DNA from: Porticoccaceae bacterium | GTDB lineage: Bacteria; Pseudomonadota; Gammaproteobacteria; Pseudomonadales; Porticoccaceae | Length of the DNA stretch: 59,011 nt | Direction: 5' to 3' | NCBI GenBank assembly: GCA_024644585.1 | Contig: JAHEHM010000002.1 | Coordinates: 1-59,011, forward strand | Shown here: positions 21,654 to 31,660 of the stretch, piece after piece | Layout of the letters: each line of letters opens with the position of its first letter | Numbering within the stretch: position 1 is the stretch's first letter | The notes under the pieces: model-generated | What the model was told of the DNA's origin: nothing | Database searches by the model: none | Seen by the model: only the letters and a program-made list of their open reading frames with translations | Position numbers and translations under genes: made by a program

Positions 21654-23911
21654 AGCTCCCTTTTGATCACAACAGCATCTCAAGCCGATTAATCTTTACA
21701 GGGCTTTTACCATTAGCGCTTCTAAGTATTTTAATGGCATTTTATTTTATATCTAACCAGCGTGCAGAAATGCTCAGTAATCTTCATGATACTGGTCATA
21801 TTGCAGTGCGTCAGGTGTCTCAAAACACAGCATTTGCACTCTACGCAGGTGATCGAAAAAGACTGGATGCGCTAAGTTATGCAACCTTAGAGACGCCTTC
21901 AGTTGAGGGTGTCGTTTTTTATAGCTACAAAGATAATGAACAAATAAAAATTGGCAGTATCGGCCCATCTAAAGGGGAAATACCAGCAAATATTGATATT
22001 AGCGTACCCTTCGAAATGGGGGGTTATTGGTATTTTTATTCAGAAATAATCTCTGAGCGCTCACCTATAATGGATTTTGCAGAGGAGGTTGAATATGAGC
22101 CTGAAAAAATCGGTTGGGTACTTGTTTCCCTGAGTGACAAAATTCTTCGTCAAAAAGAACGGAGTTTTATCCTAACCGCGGCAACAGTGGTTTTATTAAG
22201 TTTATTGTTAGCTTTCTGGCTGTCTATTCGCATCAGCCGAACCGTTTCGGAGCCGCTGGAAACACTTAAAGATGTTGTTGGGAAAATGGAGGCCGGGGAT
22301 TTAAATCCCGTGGCCAATGAAACGGGAATTTCTGAGTTAGCCAAATTGGCGCGAGGCATTAACGGTTTGGCGGATAGTGTGCGCCAATCCAATCAATTGA
22401 TGCAAAGTGAAATTGATCGAGCCACTCAAGAACTCAAGAAAACGTTGACTGATCTTGAGAAAGCGATGCGAACTAAGGATCAATTTTTAGCCAGAATGAG
22501 TCATGAACTCAGAACGCCTCTAACCGCGGTTCTTGGGTTCTCTAAAATGCTGCATGATGAAGGAGAGGAACTTAACCGTAATGAGCAGCTAAGAGTGATT
22601 CAGCGATGCTCAACGGTTCTTCTAACCATGATTGACGATGTGTTGGATTTTTCTCGAGCAGAGCGAAGTGGCTTTACCTTGAATATTGTCGCCTTCGAGC
22701 TTGATACGTTAGTGGAAGATTTGAATACTTTATTTACACGAGAGGCAAACAATAAAAATCTTAGCTTAAATATAGATCTGGATAACACTGTACCTGTTTA
22801 TCTATTTGGCGACCCAGTTCGGTTGGCTCAAGTTATTAGCAATTTACTCAATAATGCGATTAAGTTTACTGAATCTGGATCAATAGCCCTAGCGATAACT
22901 ATTCAACAGACTAAAGAGGATAAAGTAGTCTTAAAGTTTGTTATTACAGATACGGGTAAGGGTATTGCTAAGACAAAAATCCCCAGCCTTTTTGATCCAT
23001 TTATTCAGGAAGATACTTCTATTAACCGTCGCTATGGTGGCAGTGGTTTGGGGCTATCAATCGCTAAGCGTCTAGTGGTTGCTATGGGAGGCGACATCAA
23101 TATTGATAGCGAAGTCGGTCAGGGAACAACGGTTGCGTTTACCTGCGAGTTTACTCACAACGAAAATGCTATTGTGGAACAACAAAATGAAGATATTAAT
23201 CAGCAGCTAGCGGGTAATAGATTATCTGGTGTCAGTATTTTGGTTGCTGAGGATAATGAGTTTAATCAGCAGCTTTTAGTCAAACTTTTAGAGCATCATG
23301 GTGCAGTTTGTAAGGTGGCTAATAATGGTCAAGAGGCTATTAGTATGTCAGCGGCTGATATTTTTGATGTGATACTTATGGACCTTCATATGCCAATTAT
23401 TGATGGCATGGAAGCGACTAAAAATTTGGTAAAGAATGTAGGTAGCCCACCTATTATAGGTTTAACTGCGGATATTACGGATTCAGTAAAGCGTCAGTTA
23501 ATGGATGCGGGAGCAAAAAGTGTCGAGCAAAAACCCATTGATGAAATCAAATTATTGAATACAATTTCAGAGGTTTTGGAGCCAGAACCAAAGCAAACTC
23601 AATTCTCAGGGGAGGGAATGCTGTCTTCAGTAATCCCGGTTGCGGATTTAAAAAAAGAAATCGAAAGGAATCTAGATAACCTTGAAACGAGTTTTCGAGA
23701 CAGCGATCAGGCTGCAATAAGTTCCTTACTTCATGATCTGATGGGGTTTTGTGGGTTATATGGTATATCTGAAATTCGCGACTTAGTGGTTGAGCTTAAG
23801 AACTCAGAGATGGATTCAAGGGATACTGCTAGTAAAGGTTTCGAGGTAATTAATCGAATACGTCAATATATGAAAACGTCGGCTAAATTCAAATCCACTG
23901 AATCTGTTTAA
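21650..23911 (+). CDS. Hybrid sensor histidine kinase (TM-periplasmic-TM-HAMP-HisKA-HATPase-REC-Hpt)
   Basis: FLARMSHELRTPLTAVLGFS; N box NLLNNAIKFTESGSI; GGSGLGLSIAKRL; REC VSILVAEDNEFNQQLL...VILMDLHMPIIDG; Hpt-like HDLMGFCGLYGISEIRDLVVELK; ATGA overlap with upstream gene. Confidence 0.93.
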   Translation: MKLPFDHNSISSRLIFTGLLPLALLSILMAFYFISNQRAEMLSNLHDTGHIAVRQVSQNTAFALYAGDRKRLDALSYATLETPSVEGVVFYSYKDNEQIKIGSIGPSKGEIPANIDISVPFEMGGYWYFYSEIISERSPIMDFAEEVEYEPEKIGWVLVSLSDKILRQKERSFILTAATVVLLSLLLAFWLSIRISRTVSEPLETLKDVVGKMEAGDLNPVANETGISELAKLARGINGLADSVRQSNQLMQSEIDRATQELKKTLTDLEKAMRTKDQFLARMSHELRTPLTAVLGFSKMLHDEGEELNRNEQLRVIQRCSTVLLTMIDDVLDFSRAERSGFTLNIVAFELDTLVEDLNTLFTREANNKNLSLNIDLDNTVPVYLFGDPVRLAQVISNLLNNAIKFTESGSIALAITIQQTKEDKVVLKFVITDTGKGIAKTKIPSLFDPFIQEDTSINRRYGGSGLGLSIAKRLVVAMGGDINIDSEVGQGTTVAFTCEFTHNENAIVEQQNEDINQQLAGNRLSGVSILVAEDNEFNQQLLVKLLEHHGAVCKVANNGQEAISMSAADIFDVILMDLHMPIIDGMEATKNLVKNVGSPPIIGLTADITDSVKRQLMDAGAKSVEQKPIDEIKLLNTISEVLEPEPKQTQFSGEGMLSSVIPVADLKKEIERNLDNLETSFRDSDQAAISSLLHDLMGFCGLYGISEIRDLVVELKNSEMDSRDTASKGFEVINRIRQYMKTSAKFKSTESV

Positions 23912-24029
23912 TAAATCCAGTACAGAAGAATTAGTACATCCGTATTAACGCATCAGTGTAATATTAATTTGGTTGATTATGTTCTAAATTTACTAGTACA
24001 GGATCAACTGTCCCAGTAGGAAGCTTTAA

Positions 24030-24146
24030 ATGGATTTACATTGGTTAGCAAGCACAAACCCCAACACCATTGTTAAGTCTCTGCAGTTTCATCTTTTCGG
24101 TCAAAAAATTTGTTCGATGGATGTCGGGGCTGTTGTTTCATGGTAG
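24030..24146 (+). CDS. Putative 38-aa small ORF between hybrid HK and rnr
   Basis: MDLHWLASTNPNTIVKSLQFHLFGQKICSMDVGAVVSW; AGGAAG 8-10 nt upstream; followed by dyads and an intrinsic terminator. Confidence 0.45.
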   Translation: MDLHWLASTNPNTIVKSLQFHLFGQKICSMDVGAVVSW

Positions 24147-24174
24147 TCATCATATGGCAACAGGGTAGTTGCTA

Positions 24175-24192
24175 TGTACCATAGATGGTACA
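24175..24192. repeat. Perfect inverted repeat
   Basis: TGTACCAT-AG-ATGGTACA. Confidence 0.7.
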
Positions 24193-24220
24193 GGTTGATC
24201 TTGTTATTTACTCCCTCTTT

Positions 24221-24248
24221 AAACCTCGCTCCCGCGAGGTTTTTTTTA
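24221..24248 (+). terminator. Intrinsic terminator upstream of rnr
   Basis: AAACCTCGC TCCC GCGAGGTTTTTTTT. Confidence 0.88.
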
Positions 24249-24338
24249 TCAAAAATAAACTTTGTATAAAATTTACAAGAAGTTCTTCTCTCTAAGCCGT
24301 ATCCGTCATAGACTGTTAAAAATTTAATTTGGATAAAT

Positions 24339-26732
24339 ATGAAAAAAACCAAGTCCAACAAGGATGCCTTTGCCGATCGAGAAGCATCTAAATATGAAAA
24401 TCCTATTCCGAGTCGAGAATTTATTCTAGATTTTTTGGAGCAGAGTATTGGCCCATTGACCCATGAAGCTGTCTGTAAGGCTTTAGAGCTTTATGATGCT
24501 GATCAGGTTGAAGCCATGCGCCGCCGACTCAATGCGATGGAGAGAGATGGCCAGGTTGCACGCAATCGACGTGGCGGGTTTGGCACTCTAGGTAAGCTGA
24601 ATTTAGTGAAGGGTCGCGTGATAGGTCATGCTGAGGGCTATGGCTTTGTAGCGCCGCTAAGCGGTGAGGGTGATGACATTTATCTGTCTAGTGCTCAGAT
24701 GCGCCGAGTTTTTGACGGCGACATTGTTCTTGTACGAATTGCAGGCTGGGATCGTCGAGGCCGTCCCGAAGGGTCTTTAGTCGATGTTGTAGAGCGCTCA
24801 ACACAACAACTTGTGGGTCGTTATTTTCGTGAAAGCGGAATTAATTTTGTGCGGCCAGATAACCCTAGAATCAGCCAAGATATTTTAATTACCGGTGAGC
24901 GGCCCTGTTCAGCTGAGCCGGGCCAGATCGTTGTTGTAGATATCTTAGAGCCGCCCACGCGCAATAATTTACCGGTTGGCTTTGTGTCTGAGGTATTGGG
25001 TGAGCATTTGGATCCAGGCATCGAAATTGATATGGCAATCCGTAACTACGGCATTCCTCATCAGTGGTCAGATGACCTGGTAGCAGAAACGGATGAAATA
25101 CCATCCGAAATTACTCATTGTGACAATAGAATTGACCTAAGATCTGTTCCACTTATTACCATTGATGGTGAAGATGCCAGAGACTTTGATGATGCGGTTT
25201 TCTGTCAGCCACTAGAGGGCGGCGGTTGGCAGTTAATTGTCGCTATTGCCGATGTATCTCATTACGTTTACGTGGGCTCAGCACTGGATAAAGAAGCTTT
25301 TTCGCGCGGAAATTCTGTTTATTTTCCAAATCATGTTGTCCCGATGCTGCCGGAAAAGCTATCTAATGGCTTATGTTCTCTGAATCCTGCTGAGGATCGG
25401 TTCTGCATGGTCTGTGAAATGCAGATTAGTGACAAAGGGATTATAGAGGGTTATCAGTTTTACGAAGCCATGATGCACTCCCATGCACGCATGACATACA
25501 CTCAGGTTGCACAAATAGTTTCTGAGCAAAACCAACAGGAAGAGTCTGCCGTGAGACAGCAATTTTCAGCCATATTGCCTCAGGTTGATGCTTTACAGGG
25601 TCTTGCGCAGCAGTTACAAAAACGTCGAAGTCAGCGTGGTGCTATTGATTTCGATACTCAAGAAACCCGTATTCTTTTTGATAGTAAGCGCAAAATTAAC
25701 CAAATTATTCCCGTTGATAGAACCGATGCTCATCGGTTAATTGAAGAATGTATGCTGTGTGCCAATCTTTGTGCCGCAGAATTTTTACAAAAGTCGAAAT
25801 TACCCGCCTTATATCGTGTCCATGAGGGCCCTAGCGAGGAGCGATTAATATCTGTTCGCGACTTTTTAGGTGAATTAGGTATAGGTTTAGGGGGTGGCGA
25901 TGATCCAATGCCAATGCATTATAGGCAGGTACTAAATGGCGTTAAACATCGCGATGATGCACAGATTATTCAGTCTGTCTTATTAAGGTCTATGAGCCAA
26001 GCAGTGTACCAATGTGAAAACTTAGGTCACTTTGGTTTAGCATTTGATGCCTATACGCACTTCACCTCACCTATTCGAAGATATTCAGATCTGTTAGTCC
26101 ATCGTGCTATTCGCAGTTTGATTAAAAGTGGTAAAAAATCGCCACATATTCGTCGACCTAATGATTCTTCAGCTGATGATAAGCAGGTTTACTATCCCTA
26201 TGAGTTGGGTTCTCTTGAAGAGGTGGGTCAGCACCTTTCGGTGACCGAGCGCCGTGCTGATGAGGCTACCAGAGATGTGGTTAATTGGCTCAAATGCGAG
26301 TTTCTTATGGACCGTGTGTCCGAGCAGTACACTGGAGTAGTCAGTGCAGTCACTGGTTTTGGCTTGTTTGTTATGCTGGATGAGTTGATGGTTGAAGGGC
26401 TGATTCATGTGACCGGCCTACCAAAGGATTATTATCATCATGAAGCGACACAGCATCGTATGGTTGGTGAGAGAACCGGTAGAGTCTTTCGCTTAGGCCA
26501 AAAGGTTCGCGTTCAGGTGGTTCGTGTTAATCTAGAAGAAAGAAAGATTGATTTTGAGCTTATCGACACAGGCTCAAAGGAAACCCAAAACCCTAAAGCA
26601 AAATCAACTAAAAAACAGCATGATGATAGGCCAAAAAAAAATAGAGCTAAGAAATCATCTAAGAGTCGACGCAAGCCCGACGGTAATACCAATAAGGCAG
26701 GTGCTAAACGAAAGCGAAAATCTCGGCGTTAA
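24339..26732 (+). CDS. rnr: Ribonuclease R
   Basis: CSD/RNB/S1 architecture; DDFDDAVFC-type RNB motif (IDGEDARDFDDAV), FTSPIRRYSDLLVHR, basic C-terminal tail. Confidence 0.97.
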   Translation: MKKTKSNKDAFADREASKYENPIPSREFILDFLEQSIGPLTHEAVCKALELYDADQVEAMRRRLNAMERDGQVARNRRGGFGTLGKLNLVKGRVIGHAEGYGFVAPLSGEGDDIYLSSAQMRRVFDGDIVLVRIAGWDRRGRPEGSLVDVVERSTQQLVGRYFRESGINFVRPDNPRISQDILITGERPCSAEPGQIVVVDILEPPTRNNLPVGFVSEVLGEHLDPGIEIDMAIRNYGIPHQWSDDLVAETDEIPSEITHCDNRIDLRSVPLITIDGEDARDFDDAVFCQPLEGGGWQLIVAIADVSHYVYVGSALDKEAFSRGNSVYFPNHVVPMLPEKLSNGLCSLNPAEDRFCMVCEMQISDKGIIEGYQFYEAMMHSHARMTYTQVAQIVSEQNQQEESAVRQQFSAILPQVDALQGLAQQLQKRRSQRGAIDFDTQETRILFDSKRKINQIIPVDRTDAHRLIEECMLCANLCAAEFLQKSKLPALYRVHEGPSEERLISVRDFLGELGIGLGGGDDPMPMHYRQVLNGVKHRDDAQIIQSVLLRSMSQAVYQCENLGHFGLAFDAYTHFTSPIRRYSDLLVHRAIRSLIKSGKKSPHIRRPNDSSADDKQVYYPYELGSLEEVGQHLSVTERRADEATRDVVNWLKCEFLMDRVSEQYTGVVSAVTGFGLFVMLDELMVEGLIHVTGLPKDYYHHEATQHRMVGERTGRVFRLGQKVRVQVVRVNLEERKIDFELIDTGSKETQNPKAKSTKKQHDDRPKKNRAKKSSKSRRKPDGNTNKAGAKRKRKSRR

Positions 26733-27412
26733 GCTTTAAGGTGGCTGGGAATGAGCTCATTGAGTAATGCGCCGATATAGTCAATAAATACGGTGCCTAT
26801 ATCATGGGTATAAAAATCGGCATCGCTACTACCAAGAGCGAGTATACCAAGGGGTTCCGATGAGTTTAGTGGCAGTGCTATCACTGAGCCTATACTCGTG
26901 GCAGGCTGCTTGAAGAGAAGTTTCATTTGCTCTTCTCGCAGAACCCCGCTAACCGCTTTTTGCGCGTTTAAGAGGCTACTTATTTTTGATTTTGCGTCTT
27001 CTTCTGAGATCAGATTAGCCGAAGTTTTGGATGTAAATGCACCCTTATCTATTAGGGTTAGGCTGTAAAACTCAGTATTAAAGTCATTTTTAAGGCTAGT
27101 ATCTAGTGCCTCTATCAGGCTGTTAAGGTCTTTAGCCTGTATAAGTTTGAGCACTAGTTGATTGGTTTTAGCCAGCAATTGGTCGTTGTTTTTTGCAGTG
27201 CCAATCAGCTGTTCGACCTGTGCACTTATGGCTTTATTTTTATCGCGCATAATAGTGATTTGGCGTTCAACCAGTGAAATAGCTTTGCCACTATCGTGAG
27301 AGACGTTAATAGCCTCTAGAATATCGGGGTTTTCTTCGAAAAAATTCGGGTGGCCAGTTAAATAATCACGCACTGATTGCAATTCTTTTGCCTGCGCTTT
27401 TTTAGTTGTCAT
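26729..27412 (-). CDS. DUF484 (GAF-like) family protein
   Basis: VRDYLTGHPNFFEENPDIL motif; adjacent to dapF as in other gammaproteobacteria. Confidence 0.88.
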   Translation of the reverse strand: MTTKKAQAKELQSVRDYLTGHPNFFEENPDILEAINVSHDSGKAISLVERQITIMRDKNKAISAQVEQLIGTAKNNDQLLAKTNQLVLKLIQAKDLNSLIEALDTSLKNDFNTEFYSLTLIDKGAFTSKTSANLISEEDAKSKISSLLNAQKAVSGVLREEQMKLLFKQPATSIGSVIALPLNSSEPLGILALGSSDADFYTHDIGTVFIDYIGALLNELIPSHLKA

Positions 27413-28239
27413 AGTTTAATCTTTCCGTGAAAAACAGTTTCTGCAGGACCGGTCATAAGGATAGGCTGGTCTTCTCCCTGCCACTCAATGGTCAGCTTGC
27501 CGCCCAGCAGTTGAATTTCAATAGTATTATCTACCAAACCCTGCTGAATAGCCGCTACTGCAGCTGCACAGGCTCCAGAGCCACAGGCCTGAGTTTCACC
27601 TACACCGCGCTCATAAACCCGCAGTGCAATATTTTGGCGATCAATTATCTGCATAAAGCCTACATTGACACTTTCTGGGAAAATTTCATGCGCCTGAATA
27701 AGTGAACCGATGGTTGTTACGTCTGCATGATCTATATCTTCAATCTGAAGTACTGCGTGAGGATTGCCAACGGATAGAGCGGCAATCTGCAGACTACTGT
27801 TGTTGATATCAATAGTATATAAGTCGTTCTGTTGGTCAGATAGCAAGGGTATATCCGCAGGGATAAAACTGGGTGCGCCCATGTTAGCGGTGATCATATT
27901 TTTGGAATTGGAATGTATTTCCATAACGCGATTTTTGGTTTGTATGCGTACAGTTTTTTTACCAGATAGCTGCTGATCTGCAATGTATCGTCCAATGCAT
28001 CGAGCGCCATTGCCGCATTGCTCAACTTCGGAGCCATCGCAATTAAATATGCGGTAGTTAAAATCGATATTTTTGTCTGTAGGGGGCTCAATAACTAGCA
28101 CCTGATCACAGCCAATGCCTAAATTACGGTTAGCTATACGCTTGATGATCTCTGTCGTCAGTCTGATACTTTGACGAACAGCATCGAGCACCACAAAGTC
28201 ATTGCCTAAACCATGCATTTTGGTAAATCTTGTCTGCAT
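27409..28239 (-). CDS. dapF: Diaminopimelate epimerase
   Basis: MQTRFTKMHGLGNDFVVLD; NCDGSEVEQCGNGARC; GVGETQACGSGACA. Confidence 0.97.
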   Translation of the reverse strand: MQTRFTKMHGLGNDFVVLDAVRQSIRLTTEIIKRIANRNLGIGCDQVLVIEPPTDKNIDFNYRIFNCDGSEVEQCGNGARCIGRYIADQQLSGKKTVRIQTKNRVMEIHSNSKNMITANMGAPSFIPADIPLLSDQQNDLYTIDINNSSLQIAALSVGNPHAVLQIEDIDHADVTTIGSLIQAHEIFPESVNVGFMQIIDRQNIALRVYERGVGETQACGSGACAAAVAAIQQGLVDNTIEIQLLGGKLTIEWQGEDQPILMTGPAETVFHGKIKL

Positions 28240-28253
28240 TCTGCGACGCTCCA

Positions 28254-29507
28254 TTAGGATTCTTCTATCAACTGTTCACCGCGAACAAGATCCTCTAGGG
28301 TTTCTCTGGCTCGCACTAGATGAATTTTTTCATTGTCGATCATCACTTCAGCGACTCTCGGGCGGCTATTGTAATTAGAGCTCATGGTGAAGCCATAGGC
28401 GCCTGCAGATGAAAGATACAGATAATCACCCTCAGATATTGATAATGCTCTATCTTTGGCTAAAAAGTCGCCAGTTTCGCATACCGGGCCAACAACGTCG
28501 TAAATTGCATTGTGCTCGCATTCTGTGGCCACTGTATTGATGTCCATCCAGGCGTCATACAGGGCTGGTCGCAACATATCGTTCATAGCGGCATCTACGA
28601 CGGCAAAGTTTTTATCGCCATTTTTCTTAATCACCTGCACCTGCATTAATAGGATACCTGCATTGGCAGTAATAGAACGACCCGGCTCCATAATCAGTGT
28701 TTCAGTGCGGCCTTCTAGTAAGGGAGCTAGAGCGTCCATATAGCTCTCTAAGGAGGGTACTACTTCATTTTGGTAGCACACACCTAAACCACCACCAATA
28801 TCCAGGTGATGGAGTTTTATACCAGCGTCAGCAAGACGATCCACCAAAACTAAAAGGTGTTTCATGGCATCTATAAACGGCGTGATATCGGTAAGCTGTG
28901 AGCCAATATGGCAGTCGACACCTACCACCGCGATACTGTCCATCTGTGCCGCCTGTTGATAGACATCAAAGGCTCGACTGATGTCGATACCAAATTTATT
29001 TTCTTTAAGGCCGGTAGAAATATAGGGGTGAGTTTTGGCATCTACATCTGGATTGACTCTCAGTGAGACTGGAGCGATCTTATTGACTTCAGCAGCAGTC
29101 TTATTTAATAACCTAAGTTCAGATTCAGATTCAACATTAAAACAGTGAATACCCACTTCCAGTGCGCGACGCATTTCATCGGCTGTTTTCGCCACACCAG
29201 AATAAACAACCTTAGTTGGATCGCCGCCGGCCATTAATACACGCTCTAATTCGCCAGCAGAAACAATATCAAAGCCCGCGCCTAGCTTGGCAAGGGTTTG
29301 TAACACAGCAATATTGGAGTTGGATTTTACGGCATAGCAGATAAGATGATCGCGTGAAGCTAAGGCGCGCTGATAACTAAGAAAGTTATCACTAATGGCT
29401 GCTTTACTGTAGGCATAACAGGGCGAGCCCTGTTGTTCGACGATGGTTTTTAATGGCACCTGTTCCATTATTCGCTGGTTGCCAACTGTTTTAACTGAGC
29501 TATGCAT
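28254..29507 (-). CDS. lysA: Diaminopimelate decarboxylase
   Basis: YAVKSNSNIAVLQ PLP lysine; GPVCETGDFLAKDR; CHIGSQLTD. Confidence 0.97.
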   Translation of the reverse strand: MHSSVKTVGNQRIMEQVPLKTIVEQQGSPCYAYSKAAISDNFLSYQRALASRDHLICYAVKSNSNIAVLQTLAKLGAGFDIVSAGELERVLMAGGDPTKVVYSGVAKTADEMRRALEVGIHCFNVESESELRLLNKTAAEVNKIAPVSLRVNPDVDAKTHPYISTGLKENKFGIDISRAFDVYQQAAQMDSIAVVGVDCHIGSQLTDITPFIDAMKHLLVLVDRLADAGIKLHHLDIGGGLGVCYQNEVVPSLESYMDALAPLLEGRTETLIMEPGRSITANAGILLMQVQVIKKNGDKNFAVVDAAMNDMLRPALYDAWMDINTVATECEHNAIYDVVGPVCETGDFLAKDRALSISEGDYLYLSSAGAYGFTMSSNYNSRPRVAEVMIDNEKIHLVRARETLEDLVRGEQLIEES

Positions 29508-29509
29508 GC

Positions 29510-29635
29510 TTATTTAGACTCCGCATTTTGTGAGGATGCTGTTTCATCCGGTAAGTATAGGTCACCCGTATTACCGCAGCTAATGAGGCCGCAGACTAGC
29601 AAAAGGCAAAGAAGCATAGGGAATCGTTGATGCAT
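29510..29635 (-). CDS. lptM: LptM/YifL-like small lipoprotein (41 aa; below the ORF-track cutoff)
   Basis: MHQRFPMLLCLLLVCGLISCGNTGDLYLPDETASSQNAESK: lipobox LISC and CGxxGxLYLP signature; conserved lysA-adjacent position. Confidence 0.85.
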   Translation of the reverse strand: MHQRFPMLLCLLLVCGLISCGNTGDLYLPDETASSQNAESK

Positions 29636-29729
29636 GTTCTGTTTCCATGGAAAAAGCAGTAGTATAGCGGTAGTAACCAACCACACTCAAACAATTATGC
29701 ACAGCAGTTGCTGACAGGTATTTTTAACT

Positions 29730-30062
29730 ATGACTGAAGCCCAGTTTAACCAAATCGTCGACGAGCTCATGTTTTCAATCGAAGAAAGTATTGATGATAG
29801 CGGTGCGGATATAGATTACGAAAATACTGCCGGTATGTTGACCATTACCTGTGAAGCTAATGGCTCGCAAATTATTTTATCCCGCCAGCCAGCATTAGGT
29901 GAGGTTTGGCTGGCTGCAAAGTCAGGCGGCTTTCACTTTAAATTAGACGCTGAATCCACCAAGTCTTTGTGGCGCAATACTGTTAGCGGCGAGCCTTTGA
30001 TAGAGATGTTGACCGCTGCCTGCCTTGCCCAATCCGGTGAGCAGGTTAACTTCGACTTTTAA
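29730..30062 (+). CDS. cyaY: Frataxin homolog CyaY
   Basis: Frataxin fold signature ([24 protein letters not shown]). Confidence 0.95.
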   Translation: MTEAQFNQIVDELMFSIEESIDDSGADIDYENTAGMLTITCEANGSQIILSRQPALGEVWLAAKSGGFHFKLDAESTKSLWRNTVSGEPLIEMLTAACLAQSGEQVNFDF

Positions 30063-31476
30063 CTAGCTCTAATGCGCGTTTGGCTGCAGCTCTCACCTGT
30101 TCTGGCGCTGTTCCACCCTGGTGGTTTCTGGCGGCTACTGAGCCTTCTAATGTAAGAACTTCAAAGACGTCTTGGTCGATAAGGTCTGAGAAGCTTTGCA
30201 GTTCTTCGAGGCTCATCTCAGATAAATCTTTGTTGTTTTCGATACCATAGGCAACTGCATTGCCCACTACTTCGTGAGAGTCTCTGAAAGGAGTGCCCTT
30301 GCGGACCAAATAGTCTGCCAAGTCGGTTGCTGTTGAGAACCCTCGGCGTGCAGCTTCGTACATAGAATCATGATTAGCCTGAATGGCGGGGATCATATCG
30401 CCAAAGGCGCGCAGACAGTCTTGAATGGTATCCACGGCATCAAATAGGGGTTCCTTATCTTCTTGGTTATCCTTGTTGTAAGCCAGAGGTTGTGACTTCA
30501 TAAGGGTCAGTAAAGAAATAAGCTGTCCGGTAACTCTGCCGGTTTTACCTCTCACCAATTCTGGGACATCGGGATTTTTCTTTTGCGGCATAATCGAAGA
30601 ACCCGTGCAAAAGCGATCAGGAAGATCAATAAACTGAAACTGTGCCGAGGCCCAAAGAATTAATTCCTCAGAAATACGCGAAAAATGTGTCATTAAAAGA
30701 CTGGCAAATGCACAAAACTCAATAGCAAAATCACGATCACTGACAGAGTCCAAAGAGTTTTCTGAGGGCTTAGAAAAGCCAAGCTCATTGGCGGTATAGT
30801 CTCTATCAATAGGATAGCTGGTGCCTGCAAGTGCTGCCGAGCCTAATGGACTTTGATTGAGTCGTTTGCGGCAATCGCAAAGCCGCTCATAGTCGCGCTG
30901 AATCATTTCGTTCCAAGCTAAAAGATGGTGCCCAAAGGTCACTGGCTGAGCAGTCTGCAAATGGGTAAAGCCAGGCATAATTGTCGACGCTTCATTGCTG
31001 GCAAGTTCAATAATATTCTTCTGTAGTTGGCTTATTTGTGGCTTGATAGTATCAATTTGATCGCGCAGCCAAAGACGAATGTCAGTAGCAACCTGATCAT
31101 TTCTGGAGCGGCCGGTATGCAATTTTTTGCCCACAATACCGATGCGTTCAGTGAGCGCCGCTTCAATATTCATATGAACATCTTCAAGAATCTGTGACCA
31201 GACAAATTGCCCCTGATTAATTTCCTCACCAATTTGTTCAAGACCATCAATGATTTGCTTGAGCTCATCAGCAGTGAGAACACCTACTTTGGTCAGCATC
31301 TTGGCATGGGCAATAGAGCCTTGAATATCCTGCTGGGCTAGACGTTGATCAAAGTCAACGGATGCAGTAAAACGTGCTACGAATGTATCTACTGGCTCGT
31401 TAAAGCGCCCGCCCCAAGAGGCATTAGTCGCTGAATTATCGCGCTTATCACTGTTTTTCTTATCAGATTTACTCAT
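30046..31476 (-). CDS. argH: Argininosuccinate lyase
   Basis: [12 protein letters not shown] signature; 476 aa. Confidence 0.97.
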   Translation of the reverse strand: MSKSDKKNSDKRDNSATNASWGGRFNEPVDTFVARFTASVDFDQRLAQQDIQGSIAHAKMLTKVGVLTADELKQIIDGLEQIGEEINQGQFVWSQILEDVHMNIEAALTERIGIVGKKLHTGRSRNDQVATDIRLWLRDQIDTIKPQISQLQKNIIELASNEASTIMPGFTHLQTAQPVTFGHHLLAWNEMIQRDYERLCDCRKRLNQSPLGSAALAGTSYPIDRDYTANELGFSKPSENSLDSVSDRDFAIEFCAFASLLMTHFSRISEELILWASAQFQFIDLPDRFCTGSSIMPQKKNPDVPELVRGKTGRVTGQLISLLTLMKSQPLAYNKDNQEDKEPLFDAVDTIQDCLRAFGDMIPAIQANHDSMYEAARRGFSTATDLADYLVRKGTPFRDSHEVVGNAVAYGIENNKDLSEMSLEELQSFSDLIDQDVFEVLTLEGSVAARNHQGGTAPEQVRAAAKRALELVKSRS

Positions 31477-31660
31477 CGAGTTTTTTGCCCAAAAGATGTA
31501 ATTTGGAGCGATTATAGCTAATCCTGATGCTTGGGGGCTAGAAGTTAGCCCAGATCCATGGGTTTTTTTTTAATAAACCGCTGGTTTTAAAAGGTTTACT
31601 CTGACAAATTGGCTGAAATTGATGATAATGTCAGCCTAGACGTTAAATTAGGTTAAAGCC

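Noticed and set aside
24101-24361. 86-aa minus-strand ORF over the rnr upstream region
   Set aside because: Runs antisense through the terminator and rnr start, no recognisable domain; composition looks incidental.
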